Source of the DNA: Mucilaginibacter sp. Bleaf8
GTDB taxonomy: Bacteria; Bacteroidota; Bacteroidia; Sphingobacteriales; Sphingobacteriaceae
DNA length: 64,000 nucleotides
Direction: 5' to 3'
Assembly (NCBI RefSeq): GCF_018390515.1
Contig: NZ_JAHBBK010000001.1
Location: forward strand, 1,426,001-1,490,000
In this document: positions 26,163 to 35,259 of the stretch, piece after piece
Layout: each line of letters opens with the position of its first letter
How positions within the stretch are numbered: position 1 is the stretch's first letter
The notes under the pieces: model-generated
Databases searched by the model: none
The model's input: the letters and a program-made list of their open reading frames with translations, nothing else
What the model was told of the DNA's origin: nothing
Position numbers and translations under genes: made by a program

Positions 26163-27020
26163 ATGACACTATACTTTGAAACCGTTTCTGTTAAGGAAGC
26201 GATCAAAAAAGGTAATATAAAGATAACTGTACCTACGGTTATCCTGTTTATCATATGCATTGCGGGCGCCATCGTAATCGGCCTATATACCTGGCCAGTG
26301 TATATTCCATTTATCTGGTTTGCCGGATTTATCGGCATAGCTCTGTACCGGCAATATGCCATCAATAAATGGAAGCTGTGGGCTTTTGAAAATGTAAGAA
26401 ATGTACATGAGCTAAGACAGCGCGCTATTTTTGCCGGCTTTTTTAAAGAGAAGGATCTTCAGGATAACAATCTATTGGGCCTGTTCAACATTATATCTAA
26501 AGAGGATAAAGAAAAGTGGCTGCATTTGCAGGAAAAGTTTAACCGACCTGACATTTTTATTGATGACCTGTCTGTACCTGCCGAAACTGTAGTATATTAT
26601 TCAAAGTGGAAAAACCTGGTGCTATTAATCTTTTACCTGCCGTTTTTGGCATTAGCCATAGGATGTTTCATGGCTGGCAGAACAGACTTTTATATGTATG
26701 TGGCTGGAGTACTGATGCTCGCTCTTGCTTTTGGGCTTACCTATATTGCAGTTAAAAATGCTACTAACCGCACGCCTCAAATCATTATCAACAATCGTGG
26801 CCTAACAACGCTGCAAAAAGGATTTTACCCTTGGCAAGACATAAAAGATGAGAAAACCATATGGGAGAAATCAGGCAAACGCACTAGAATATATTTAACT
26901 TACGAACACCCTGGCAGCACAGCCAAATTCCTGCTCGGCACGTTTACCATCAACCGGCTTAAATTGGAACATATGCTACGCATATACCGTGGCCGGTTTG
27001 AAGCCGCCCAAAAACATTAA
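26163..27020 (+). CDS. membrane protein with C-terminal PH-like domain, unknown function
   Basis: Protein of 285 residues. Two helices at about 22-65, a soluble segment (about 75-150), two more helices (about 158-205) and a C-terminal beta-rich domain (about 210-275: QIIINNRGLTTLQKGFYPWQDI, then RTRIYLTYEHP) that looks like a bacterial PH-like domain. No named family was recognised. It lies 42 bp past the AI-2E gene and could be co-transcribed. Nothing ties it to a pathway. Confidence 0.5.
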   Translation: MTLYFETVSVKEAIKKGNIKITVPTVILFIICIAGAIVIGLYTWPVYIPFIWFAGFIGIALYRQYAINKWKLWAFENVRNVHELRQRAIFAGFFKEKDLQDNNLLGLFNIISKEDKEKWLHLQEKFNRPDIFIDDLSVPAETVVYYSKWKNLVLLIFYLPFLALAIGCFMAGRTDFYMYVAGVLMLALAFGLTYIAVKNATNRTPQIIINNRGLTTLQKGFYPWQDIKDEKTIWEKSGKRTRIYLTYEHPGSTAKFLLGTFTINRLKLEHMLRIYRGRFEAAQKH

Positions 27021-27033
27021 ATTTTATTGATAT

Positions 27034-27342
27034 TTATCCAACCAGTGCAGCTACTCTTATAAATATAGCTAACCCGTATATCAGCAGCATAATCGTATTA
27101 ACAATCAGCAACAGGTTAATATCGCCTACTTTATATTTTTTGATAGAAGCTAAAACCAGCAACACAATAAAGCCGATAATAAGCAGTGCCGGAAATATAA
27201 GCCGCCATTGATCCAGCCGGATAGAGCCTAGCACCTTTAGTTTATCCTGGTACTTCACGATGCCAAACATGGCTGCCACCAGGAAAAGAAAGAATATGCG
27301 GACCAGTAATTTAGCGATGATGGCACTGTTCAACTTTTTCAT
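27034..27342 (-). CDS. small hypothetical membrane protein
   Basis: Protein of 102 residues with three hydrophobic helices (about 12-32, 47-65 and 75-98) separated by short basic loops (KKYKVGD). No family recognised. It ends 13 bp from the convergent neighbour. A CGAAAATA on the plus strand (27347-27354) reads TATTTTCG on the minus strand, only four bases before the ATG. Confidence 0.45.
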   Translation of the reverse strand: MKKLNSAIIAKLLVRIFFLFLVAAMFGIVKYQDKLKVLGSIRLDQWRLIFPALLIIGFIVLLVLASIKKYKVGDINLLLIVNTIMLLIYGLAIFIRVAALVG

Positions 27343-27346
27343 GGTG

Positions 27347-27354
27347 CGAAAATA
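27347..27354 (-). promoter_or_regulatory. possible -7 box TATTTTCG close to the start codon
   Basis: One mismatch to TAnnTTTG and 4 nt from the ATG at 27342, the same spacing as at three other starts in this window. Confidence 0.35.
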
Positions 27355-27391
27355 ACTTTTAGGCGACGTATGGCAAACAGCCGCTATACTT

Positions 27392-27399
27392 TACCTTTG
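27392..27399 (+). promoter_or_regulatory. -7 promoter box TACCTTTG for the phosphodiesterase gene
   Basis: Exact TAnnTTTG match, 19 nt before the first ATG at 27419. Confidence 0.6.
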
Positions 27400-27418
27400 C
27401 GGCAGAAGATTTTCTGAC

Positions 27419-28378
27419 ATGCATATGTTTCTTTACAAAAGGCTTGCCTTATTATATACTATCCTGTTACTGTCTTTAACGGTTAAAGCACAAAACAAAT
27501 CATTCCGGGTGGTGCCATTAGGCGTTAAAGGTGGGATCGATGAAAGTAATTTATCGGCCTATATGGTGGCGCCTTATGGCAGCAGCAACTACATTTGTTT
27601 GGATGCCGGCACTTTGCACTACGGCATTCAAAAGGCCGTTGCCAATAAAGTTTTCACTTTACCTGCCGAACAGGTATTGAGAAAATACATCAAGGCTTAC
27701 TTTATTTCCCACTCGCATCTGGATCACCTGAGCGGCCTGATCACCAACTCGCCCGACGATAGCACCAAAAATATTTATGCGAATGCAGATTGTATTGAGG
27801 TATTTAAAAACAACTACTTTACCTGGAAAAGCTGGGCCAACTTTGCAAATGAGGGCGAAAAGCCGCAACTGAACAAATACCACTACCAGGTGCTTACGCC
27901 GGGGAATGAAGTGCATGTTGAGGGCACAGAGCTAAAAGTACAGTCATTCCCGCTAAGCCACTCCAACCTGCAAAGCACCGCTTTTCTGGTAAACAGCAAG
28001 GGCAACTACCTGCTTTATTTAGGCGATACCGGGCCTGATGAGGTTGAGAAAAGCCACAACCTGCAAAATTTATGGCAAGCCATTGCTCCCTTAGTAAAAA
28101 CAGGTAAACTAAAGGCCTTAATGATAGAGGTATCGTTTGCTAATGAGCAGCCCGACAAAACGCTGTTTGGCCACTTTACCCCCAACTGGTTAATGAAAGA
28201 GCTGACTGCACTAAGCCAGCTAACCGGCTTAAAAACACTGCAAAACCTGAACATAGTTATTACTCACGTAAAGCCACCCCAAAACCAGATTGAGCGCATC
28301 AAACAGCAATTGCGAGCAGGCAATCAGCTCAGGCTGCACTTCATTTTCCCGGAGCAGGGTAAGGCACTGGCATTTTAA
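27419..28378 (+). CDS. class II 3',5'-cyclic-nucleotide phosphodiesterase (metallo-beta-lactamase fold)
   Basis: Predicted secreted enzyme hydrolysing cyclic nucleotides to 5'-monophosphates. A signal peptide (LALLYTILLLSLTVKAQ) is followed by the PDEase II pattern: VVPLGVKGGIDESNLSAYMV near 33, LDAGTLHYGIQKAV near 61, and the zinc motif HSHLDHLSGLI (residues 98-108), close to the class II signature HxHLDHL. Later metal ligands are in FPLSHSNLQSTAF near 180, YLGDTGPDEVEKS near 199 and VITHVKPP near 281. The length of 319 fits CpdP-like enzymes. It overlaps the stop of the convergent TPR gene by four bases. The substrate (cAMP or other) is unproven. Confidence 0.82.
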   Translation: MHMFLYKRLALLYTILLLSLTVKAQNKSFRVVPLGVKGGIDESNLSAYMVAPYGSSNYICLDAGTLHYGIQKAVANKVFTLPAEQVLRKYIKAYFISHSHLDHLSGLITNSPDDSTKNIYANADCIEVFKNNYFTWKSWANFANEGEKPQLNKYHYQVLTPGNEVHVEGTELKVQSFPLSHSNLQSTAFLVNSKGNYLLYLGDTGPDEVEKSHNLQNLWQAIAPLVKTGKLKALMIEVSFANEQPDKTLFGHFTPNWLMKELTALSQLTGLKTLQNLNIVITHVKPPQNQIERIKQQLRAGNQLRLHFIFPEQGKALAF

Positions 28379-28968
28379 TTCTCGTCCAACAGCGTAACGC
28401 AGTTTTTACCGAGCTGCTTTAAGCGGGCATTGAGTGAGGATAAGCCTTTGCTGTTATTGGTGTTTTTATAAAGCGTCTTGATCAGCGCCAGCGTTTCAGC
28501 GCTCGGGTCACAGGCCTCGGCCTTTTCCAGGTGCGGCAGGGCCTTTTCAACTGCGGCTTTGTAAGCAGCCATACTTTGTTTATCTGCAGGCTTGGCTTGC
28601 AGGTTATCATCCACAATATTAGTCCGGCGCAAGTATAAATAACCCAGTGCGCGGTGTACCACATAATAATCGGGCGCGGCGGCGGCTACCTTTTCATAGA
28701 GAGGCTGCGCCTTATCCAGCTGATTCGCATCTTCATACAACTTGCCTAAACTATTGTAAAAGCTTACCTGGCTTTTGGCAGGCAGTTTATCGGCCGCAGG
28801 CATAATTTCTTCGCCCAGCTTGAAAGCGTCGGGCATGCGTTCTTCCAGTCGGGCCAGGTTATAATCCAGGTATTTATTATAAACGCTATCGGCCGGTTGG
28901 GCATGCAACGTGCCCGATGTACCGACAAGCAACAGTAGCAGAAACAGATAATAATAAGCAGTGCGCAT
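28375..28968 (-). CDS. secreted TPR-repeat protein
   Basis: Protein of 197 residues with a signal peptide (LFLLLLLVGTSGTLHAQ). It contains helical repeats of the TPR type: FYNSLGKLYEDANQLDKAQPLYEKVAAAAPD near 70-100 is the clearest unit, in the pieces FYNSLGKLYEDANQLDKAQ and PLYEKVAAAAPD; a second unit follows around 130-165 (YKAAVEKALPHLEKAEACDP). TPRs mediate protein contacts; the partner is unknown. It converges with the phosphodiesterase gene with overlapping stops. Confidence 0.7.
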   Translation of the reverse strand: MRTAYYYLFLLLLLVGTSGTLHAQPADSVYNKYLDYNLARLEERMPDAFKLGEEIMPAADKLPAKSQVSFYNSLGKLYEDANQLDKAQPLYEKVAAAAPDYYVVHRALGYLYLRRTNIVDDNLQAKPADKQSMAAYKAAVEKALPHLEKAEACDPSAETLALIKTLYKNTNNSKGLSSLNARLKQLGKNCVTLLDEN

Positions 28969-29076
28969 AAAACAATGTATGGGTTAAATGTACAGCTTTG
29001 AGCCAACAAAGCGGTAATGGTTTAGTTTATAACGCTTAATCTGAAAAAGCCTTATGGCAGTTATCTTATAAAATCC

Positions 29077-29084
29077 TATCTTTG
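29077..29084 (+). promoter_or_regulatory. -7 box TATCTTTG, three bases before the guaA start
   Basis: Exact TAnnTTTG match. Only CCC separates it from the ATG at 29088, so the mRNA is predicted to begin at or next to the start codon. Confidence 0.6.
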
Positions 29085-29087
29085 CCC

Positions 29088-30617
29088 ATGCAAGAAAAAA
29101 TCCTCATTCTTGACTTTGGCTCACAGTTTACTCAACTCATTGCCCGCCGCGTCAGAGAACTCAATATCTATTGCGAGATTCACCCTTTCAATCATTTCCC
29201 TGAAATTGATAATTCGGTAAAAGGTATCATCCTATCCGGCAGCCCTTATTCGGTTCGCCAGGAAGATGCTCCACAGTTTGATTTTGCGCCTTACCATGGC
29301 AAAATGCCAATTCTGGGTGTTTGCTACGGTGCACAGTACCTGGCGCAACACAATGGCGGCGATGTGCAGGCATCTAGCACACGCGAGTATGGCCGTGCCA
29401 ACCTGCAATACATTAACGAAGCCAGTCCGCTGTTTAAAGATGTACCTGCATCATCACAAGTATGGATGTCGCACGGTGATACCATCAAACAAGTGGCTGA
29501 TGATTTTGAAGTAATTGCCAGCACCGACAGTGTACGTGTGGCTGCTTATCATATTAAAGATACCCAAACTTACGGTATACAATTCCATCCCGAGGTAACG
29601 CACAGTACCGACGGCAAGCAACTGCTGCAAAACTTTTTGGTTGATATTTGCGGTTGCAAGCAGGATTGGACATCCGAATCATTCATCGAAACTACCGTAG
29701 CCGCCTTACAAGAGAAATTAGGCGACGACAAGGTAGTATTAGGTTTATCGGGCGGTGTGGATTCATCGGTAGCTGCAGTGCTGCTGCACCAGGCTATCGG
29801 CAAAAATCTGTATTGTATTTTTGTGGATAACGGCTTGCTGCGCAAAGATGAATTTGAATCGGTACTGGATTCGTACAAACACATGGGCTTAAACGTGCGT
29901 GGTATTGATGCCAAGCAGCGTTTTTACGATGCCTTGGCTGGTTTAACCGACCCTGAGAAAAAACGTAAAGCCATTGGCCGCGTGTTTATCGAAGTTTTTG
30001 ATGATGCCGCACATGAGGTACAGGACGTAAAATGGTTAGGCCAGGGTACCATTTACCCGGATGTAATCGAGTCGGTATCGGTAAAAGGCCCATCGGCTAC
30101 CATCAAATCACACCATAACGTTGGCGGTTTGCCCGACTTCATGAAGCTGAAAGTGGTAGAACCTTTAAATACATTATTTAAAGACGAAGTTCGCCGCGTA
30201 GGTAAATCATTAGGGATTGACGATGCCATTTTAGGCCGCCACCCCTTCCCTGGTCCGGGTTTGGCTATCCGTATTTTAGGCGAAGTAACGCCAGAGAAAG
30301 TAGCCATACTGCAACAGGCTGATGCAATTTACATCAACAATTTACGCTCGGCCGGTGTTTACGATAAAGTTTGGCAGGCAGGCGCCATTTATTTACCGGT
30401 ACAATCGGTAGGTGTAATGGGCGACGAACGTACCTACGAAAACGTAGTGTGCCTGCGCGCAGTAGAATCATTAGATGGTATGACGGCCGATTGGTGCCAC
30501 CTGCCTTATACGCTGCTGGCCAAAATATCAAACGAAATTATCAACAACGTAAAGGGAATAAACCGGGTTGTATATGACATTAGTTCAAAACCACCGGCTA
30601 CCATTGAGTGGGAATAA
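29088..30617 (+). CDS. guaA: GMP synthase (glutamine-hydrolysing)
   Basis: Final step of GMP synthesis: amination of XMP with ammonia from glutamine. The N-terminal class I amidotransferase (1-185) has the catalytic Cys in [10 protein letters not shown] near residue 83 and HPEVTHS near 168. The ATP-pyrophosphatase domain has [14 protein letters not shown] near 217-230, and the C-terminal dimerisation domain ends [15 protein letters not shown]. It is 509 residues long, full length. The ATG at 29088 is used; the TTG at 29082 is not needed. The next gene starts 44 nt inside it in another frame. Confidence 0.98.
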   Translation: MQEKILILDFGSQFTQLIARRVRELNIYCEIHPFNHFPEIDNSVKGIILSGSPYSVRQEDAPQFDFAPYHGKMPILGVCYGAQYLAQHNGGDVQASSTREYGRANLQYINEASPLFKDVPASSQVWMSHGDTIKQVADDFEVIASTDSVRVAAYHIKDTQTYGIQFHPEVTHSTDGKQLLQNFLVDICGCKQDWTSESFIETTVAALQEKLGDDKVVLGLSGGVDSSVAAVLLHQAIGKNLYCIFVDNGLLRKDEFESVLDSYKHMGLNVRGIDAKQRFYDALAGLTDPEKKRKAIGRVFIEVFDDAAHEVQDVKWLGQGTIYPDVIESVSVKGPSATIKSHHNVGGLPDFMKLKVVEPLNTLFKDEVRRVGKSLGIDDAILGRHPFPGPGLAIRILGEVTPEKVAILQQADAIYINNLRSAGVYDKVWQAGAIYLPVQSVGVMGDERTYENVVCLRAVESLDGMTADWCHLPYTLLAKISNEIINNVKGINRVVYDISSKPPATIEWE

Positions 30618-31839
30618 AAGGTTACTTTGGGTGCTGGCGCTTAGCATAATAAGCGCCTGCTCACCAAAGGTACAACCTGTAAGCAAACCCAAGACGCAGC
30701 CTGCCAACCCTGCAACATCTGCAAATAAGCCGGTAACACCGCCCGCAGGCAAACCGGCAGGCGTATCAGCCAAAACTTCATCAATAGCATTATTGCTGCC
30801 GTTAAATCTGGATGCACTGAACTCTGTAAAGGGTTACAGCAAGGCTAATTTAAAAAAGGCCAATATTGCTGTGGATTACTACCAGGGTTTTAAACTGGCG
30901 CTTGATTCATTGACCGGCATGGGTTATAATTACCGCATACAGGTTTTTGACACTAAAGATGAGCCCGGTTATACGCATAGTTTGGCCAACAACCCCACGG
31001 TGCGCAACAGCAACCTCATTGTAGGCCCGGTATTTCCGGAAGGGATCAAGTCGTTTTTGGCCAGGCCATCGGCTATCAACAAACCTGTTTTGTCGCCCTT
31101 ATCGCCGGCATCACCCACTGAGTTTGCCAATCCGAACCTGATTACGATTAACCCGCCGCTTGATTACCATGCAGGTAATGCCGCACGTTACATCAACAAG
31201 CAGCTGCGCCCTAAAAAGGTTTTCGTGCTTAAATCAGGCTTTAGTGAAGATAATAAATATACCGTTCCGTTCCAGAAGGCGATAGATAGCCTGAGCCGCA
31301 AAAAAGTGAAGGTAGTTACCCTGACGGTGGTTCGTGGCAAGTTAACACCCTTGTTATCGCAACTCTCAAAAACGGAAGAAAACATTTTTGTTGTACCATC
31401 GGTAAATCAGTCATTTTTAATGGTGACCCTGCGCTCATTAGATACGCTGCGCAAAAATTATCCGGTGACAGTGTTTGGCCACCCAACGTGGGAGCGTTTC
31501 TCTTTTTTAAAAGCTGATCTGTTGCAACGTCTTAAAACCCACATTACTGCTGCCGACAGGGTAAATTATCGCTCACCGGCAACGGTAACATTCATAAGAA
31601 GCTACCGCAAGCATTTTAACAGCGAGCCGTCTACGTACTCGTACAAGGGTTTTGACGATGGCCTGTACTTTGGCGAACTGCTGGCCCAGGATGCGCTGGA
31701 ACTGAACCGGTTGGATAAGCACAACTTCCAGGCACTGCACAATGATTTTGTTTTTGAGAAAAAACCGGGATTGGGTTGGATAAATACACACGTCAACATA
31801 CTGAAATACGTTAACTTTGAGTTAAAGAAGGTAGAATGA
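30574..31839 (+). CDS. periplasmic-binding-fold lipoprotein
   Basis: Protein of 421 residues with a type II signal ([14 protein letters not shown], lipobox cysteine followed by SPK), then a Pro/Ala/Lys/Thr linker (about 33-70). The rest is a type 1 periplasmic binding fold as in Leu/Ile/Val receptors and LpoA-like proteins: [61 protein letters not shown], and [12 protein letters not shown]. No permease gene is adjacent. It may be a solute receptor or a cell-wall regulator. The start overlaps guaA by 44 nt, and its stop overlaps the next gene by 4 nt, so all three are coupled. Confidence 0.7.
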   Translation: MTLVQNHRLPLSGNKRLLWVLALSIISACSPKVQPVSKPKTQPANPATSANKPVTPPAGKPAGVSAKTSSIALLLPLNLDALNSVKGYSKANLKKANIAVDYYQGFKLALDSLTGMGYNYRIQVFDTKDEPGYTHSLANNPTVRNSNLIVGPVFPEGIKSFLARPSAINKPVLSPLSPASPTEFANPNLITINPPLDYHAGNAARYINKQLRPKKVFVLKSGFSEDNKYTVPFQKAIDSLSRKKVKVVTLTVVRGKLTPLLSQLSKTEENIFVVPSVNQSFLMVTLRSLDTLRKNYPVTVFGHPTWERFSFLKADLLQRLKTHITAADRVNYRSPATVTFIRSYRKHFNSEPSTYSYKGFDDGLYFGELLAQDALELNRLDKHNFQALHNDFVFEKKPGLGWINTHVNILKYVNFELKKVE

Positions 31840-33014
31840 AGGCGCTGAACCAACTCAAAACTTTTCAACGGATACTGAGCGAATACCCGGCAGATACGCC
31901 CCTGGGCAAGTTTTTGCCGGGCTTTTTCAGGCAGAACAAGCAAATGGGCTCAACCGACCGGCGCGTAGCCAGCAGGCTGATCTATAACTATTTTCGTTTG
32001 GGCAGCGCACTGGCCAATTTGTCAGCCGATGACCGTTTGATGGTTGCCGAGTTTTTGTGCAACAACCAGGTTAACTCTTTTTTGCAGCACTTTAAGCCCG
32101 AATGGGCCAACTGTATAGGCTTTACGCTGGAGGATAAGATAGATATTATTAAAAGTGCCTACCCGGCCTTTAATTTGGCCGACATTTACCCCTGGCTGGA
32201 CAGCCTTTCGGCTGATATTGACAAAGATGCTTTTTTGAAATCCTTCTTCATTCAGCCCGACTTGTTTATACGGGTACGTAAAGGGTTTGAGCAGCAGGTA
32301 AAAGCGGAACTTAAAAATGCCGAAATACCTTTTAAGGATGAGGGTAGCAATTGCCTTACCCTACCTAATGGCACCCGGCTCGAAAACATATTTAAAAACC
32401 AGCACTGGTTTGAGGTTCAGGATTACTCCTCCCAACAAACCGCCCGCTATTTTAAGCCCCAACGCTGGGAAAGCTGGTGGGATGCCTGTGCCGCATCCGG
32501 CGGCAAATCGCTGCTGCTGCATGAGCAAGAGCCTGATCTAAAACTGGTAGTGTCCGACGTGCGTGAAACTATCCTGGCCAACCTGGATGAGCGTTTCCGC
32601 CAGGCCGGCATCAACCGCTACCAGAAAAAAATACTTGATCTGACTCAAAACCCGGACTTTATTATGCACGATTATGCCTTTGATGGCATTATTCTGGATG
32701 CACCCTGTACAGGATCGGGCACCTGGGGCCGCACACCCGAACTGGTTACCCAGTTTAACCCGCACCGCATAGCCTTTTTTCAGCGACTGCAGCAAAACAT
32801 TGCCCGCAATGTGGTCAAATATCTAAAGCCAGGCAAACCCCTTATTTACATTACCTGCTCCGCCTTCAAAGCCGAAAATGAAGAGAACATAGATTTTTTG
32901 GTAAAAGAATTAGGCCTGCAATTAGAAGACATACAGGTGCTTAAAGGTTACGAACGCAAGGCCGATACCATGTTTGTAGCACGGCTGCTTGCACCGGGTA
33001 AAGCGGAAGAGTAA
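31836..33014 (+). CDS. RsmB/NOP-type rRNA (cytosine-5) methyltransferase-like protein
   Basis: S-adenosylmethionine-dependent RNA m5C methyltransferase of 392 residues. An N-terminal NusB-like helical region (1-150) is followed by a PUA-like strand block and a Rossmann domain: VVSDVRETILANLDERFRQ near 235, and the two catalytic cysteines in DAPCTGSGTWGR (near 288-299) and YITCSAFKAENEENI (near 335-349). The SAM-binding stretch is atypical (WDACAASGGKSLLL near 215). The C-terminal LKGYERKADTMFVARLL fits. Specificity is not assignable. Its ATG overlaps the upstream gene's stop by four bases. Confidence 0.85.
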   Translation: MKALNQLKTFQRILSEYPADTPLGKFLPGFFRQNKQMGSTDRRVASRLIYNYFRLGSALANLSADDRLMVAEFLCNNQVNSFLQHFKPEWANCIGFTLEDKIDIIKSAYPAFNLADIYPWLDSLSADIDKDAFLKSFFIQPDLFIRVRKGFEQQVKAELKNAEIPFKDEGSNCLTLPNGTRLENIFKNQHWFEVQDYSSQQTARYFKPQRWESWWDACAASGGKSLLLHEQEPDLKLVVSDVRETILANLDERFRQAGINRYQKKILDLTQNPDFIMHDYAFDGIILDAPCTGSGTWGRTPELVTQFNPHRIAFFQRLQQNIARNVVKYLKPGKPLIYITCSAFKAENEENIDFLVKELGLQLEDIQVLKGYERKADTMFVARLLAPGKAEE

Positions 33015-33039
33015 GATTCGATCATTTATATCCAAAATA

Positions 33040-33136
33040 GTCATGCTGAACTTGTTTCAGCATCCCACTCGCTTGTCTGATTACCAAACCGCTGTACAGC
33101 CTGTCCTGTGGGATGCCGAAACAAGTTCGGCATGAC
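33040..33136. repeat. dispersed inverted repeat (two 29-nt arms)
   Basis: Left arm 33040-33068 and right arm 33108-33136 are reverse complements at 27 of 29 positions. Each arm is itself palindromic around ATGCTGAACTTGTTTCAGCAT, so the unit can form a cruciform or two hairpins. It fills the gap between the methyltransferase and the frameshifted gene. This type of repeat (GTCATGCTGAACTTGTTTCAGCATC-like) is familiar from many Bacteroidota genomes. Confidence 0.8.
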
Positions 33137-33189
33137 TGAGAAGGGTATAGCTTTCTACTTCAACTTATCAAGCACAGTTATTAGGCTTA

Positions 33190-33836
33190 TTAAGCATGCA
33201 GCAAATTTTCACGACGGATTCGTATAACTGCTGACACAGACATCACAACGAACAATATTGCCGCAGGCCAATAATCTGGTAATGCTTTTTTAATCAACAA
33301 GATAGCCTTTTCAAACCAATTATGGTTTACAGGAGCATCAAGATAAATTGTACCTGCGCATGGCATAATTGGAATACTAGCTTTTATAGGATGAAAGTTC
33401 CAAAAGGCATAAAAATGATCTTGATATGGAACATAAATATTTAAGCCAATGGCTTTAACTTTATTTACAGCTTCTATTAAAGTCCAGTACTTAGCTTTTT
33501 TGCCAAAATGAATGTCAATAGCCTGCGTATCATCTTTGGCTGCTTTCCAACGCTTTAACATCAGTTGCGCATAACTTAAACTAATGCTATCTTCTGCATC
33601 ATTTCCTTTAAGTTCTAAAACCAAATATTTTTCTTGACAGGTACTCTGTGTACAGGCGGGAATGTACTATTAGTTGCGGAGTCAAGAAATGCAATATCCA
33701 TTGCCCGAAGCGGCTCAAAAGTCTTATACTGATACAGCCACCAGATACAAAGCGCCGGCAGCATTAACAGGCTGATAAATCCTGCCGGGTAATAGATTTT
33801 TCGGTGCGGTTGGTAGCTTAGCAGCTTCATAGCCAA
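33190..33836 (-). pseudogene. frameshifted hypothetical membrane-anchored gene
   Basis: Two minus-strand frames fit together as one gene. The first (33836-33615, 73 codons) has a basic N-terminus and one membrane helix (YYPAGFISLLMLPALCIWW) then FEPLRAMDIAFLDSATNS. The second (readable back to 33666, down to 33190) continues YLVLELKGNDAEDSISLSY, AKYWTLIEAVNKVKAIG and a C-terminal helix (WPAAILFVVMSVSAVI). The switch must be one base, somewhere between about 33667 and 33617. Around the overlap the first frame reads basic nonsense-like text. No family recognised. It may be a real mutation or a sequencing error. Confidence 0.6.
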
Positions 33837-33846
33837 ATATAGCCTT

Positions 33847-35259
33847 CTACTTCAACTCATCCAATACCTTGAACAGCTTTTGGCGCATTATGGTGGTTGA
33901 GCCGTTGTAGTTATTGATCATCACCGAGAAACATAGTCTGCGGCCATCATGCGTTTGATAGCCTGCATAAGCAACGACGCCGCCAATGGTTCCGCTCTTC
34001 ATTTTCATATTGTTATATAGCGGCAGGCTTTCGTAAAAAGCGGGGTACCAATCCTGCCCAACGGCCGATTGCAGGATGCGGGCCACGGCACTTGTAGTAA
34101 CCCGGTTACCGGGCGACAGGCCGCTACCATCGTATATACGCAGACTGTTCACGTCGATACCGCGCACTTTCCAAAAGTTTTGCAGGGTTTCAACCCCGCT
34201 TTGGGTAGATACCGTGTTGTGCGATTGCAATGCGAGGGTTTTAAGCAACTGCTCGGCATACAGGTTAATGCTTTCACGGTTCAGCCAGTGAACAATCTGG
34301 CTCAGCACCGGCGATTGTATAGTAGTGAGGCTTGATGCTTGTACAGGCAAAGGTTCTGACCTGGATGTTAGCGTAATGCTTGATTCCGGTTCCTTTGTAA
34401 CATTGATACCAATTCGTTTCAGCGTATCGCTCAAACGCCAGGCGGCATCATAAGCAGGGTCGGGCAGAGCCACGCCAATCGTCTTTTTGGTTTTATCAAC
34501 CGCATAATGCCCGCGGATGTACATCATTTTGTTGCCCACCGGCAAATAGGGATAAGATTGGTCGCCAGAGCCGGCCGGGCCGCTCTTCACTTCGCTTTTG
34601 AAAGAGAAATAAGGCATATCAGGTACGGTTCTGATCACACTCACCAGCGAGCCCACCGGCCCGATCTGGTATTTTACATCGAAACTGTTTTCGCGCCAGC
34701 ACAGGGCCGAGGTACCGGCACCATAATAAGTACCCATATCCTGCCAAATCCAGCCGTCGGGTACTGATTGGGTGTCGAAGAGGGAATCGTCGCCCACTAT
34801 ACGCCCGTTGACCTGCTTGATGCCGGCCTGCTTTAAAGCGGCCACCATGCGCGACAGGATAACGTTCTCTTTGGTTGAAGCCCAGCGCCAGCTTGCCAGC
34901 GTAGGGTCGCCCCCACCTTTGATGATGACGTCGCCATTTAAAACCCCATTAGCATCAATGCTGCCGCTGTAACCCAACTGTGTTTGGTACTGGTAATTTT
35001 TACCCAGCAGGTTAAATGCCGTAATAGAGGTAACCGTTTTTAGGGTTGATGCCGGTGCCAAACCCATATCCGGGTTGGCGGTAAACACCGTCTCGCCGGT
35101 TTGCGCATCCAGCACGGTTAATGATATGGATGCGTATTTGCATTGGCTATCCTGCTGTAACCTGTTAAAAGCAGTTTGTAAATTTTGCTGCAGGCTTTGC
35201 GCCTGCGCATATGTAGTAACGAGTAAAAAACTAATTATCTGAAAGTACCTTATCCTCAT
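33847..35259 (-). CDS. dacB: D-alanyl-D-alanine carboxypeptidase/endopeptidase (PBP4 type)
   Basis: Periplasmic class C low-molecular-weight penicillin-binding protein that trims peptidoglycan side chains and cross-links. The signal peptide is FQIISFLLVTTYAQA. Active-site motifs: SxxK as S71-TLK in APASTLKTVT, SxN in ESINLYAEQLLK (near 337), and KSG in MKMKSGTIGG (near 425). The large insert between the first two motifs (about 90-300) matches PBP4. It is 470 residues from the ATG at 35259; a further in-frame start at 35301 would overlap the upstream permease by 71 nt, the chosen start by 29 nt. Confidence 0.92.
   Translation of the reverse strand: MRIRYFQIISFLLVTTYAQAQSLQQNLQTAFNRLQQDSQCKYASISLTVLDAQTGETVFTANPDMGLAPASTLKTVTSITAFNLLGKNYQYQTQLGYSGSIDANGVLNGDVIIKGGGDPTLASWRWASTKENVILSRMVAALKQAGIKQVNGRIVGDDSLFDTQSVPDGWIWQDMGTYYGAGTSALCWRENSFDVKYQIGPVGSLVSVIRTVPDMPYFSFKSEVKSGPAGSGDQSYPYLPVGNKMMYIRGHYAVDKTKKTIGVALPDPAYDAAWRLSDTLKRIGINVTKEPESSITLTSRSEPLPVQASSLTTIQSPVLSQIVHWLNRESINLYAEQLLKTLALQSHNTVSTQSGVETLQNFWKVRGIDVNSLRIYDGSGLSPGNRVTTSAVARILQSAVGQDWYPAFYESLPLYNNMKMKSGTIGGVVAYAGYQTHDGRRLCFSVMINNYNGSTTIMRQKLFKVLDELK

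Noticed and set aside
33040..33136. CRISPR repeat-spacer array
   Set aside because: Only two arms in inverted orientation, no regular spacing or cas genes.
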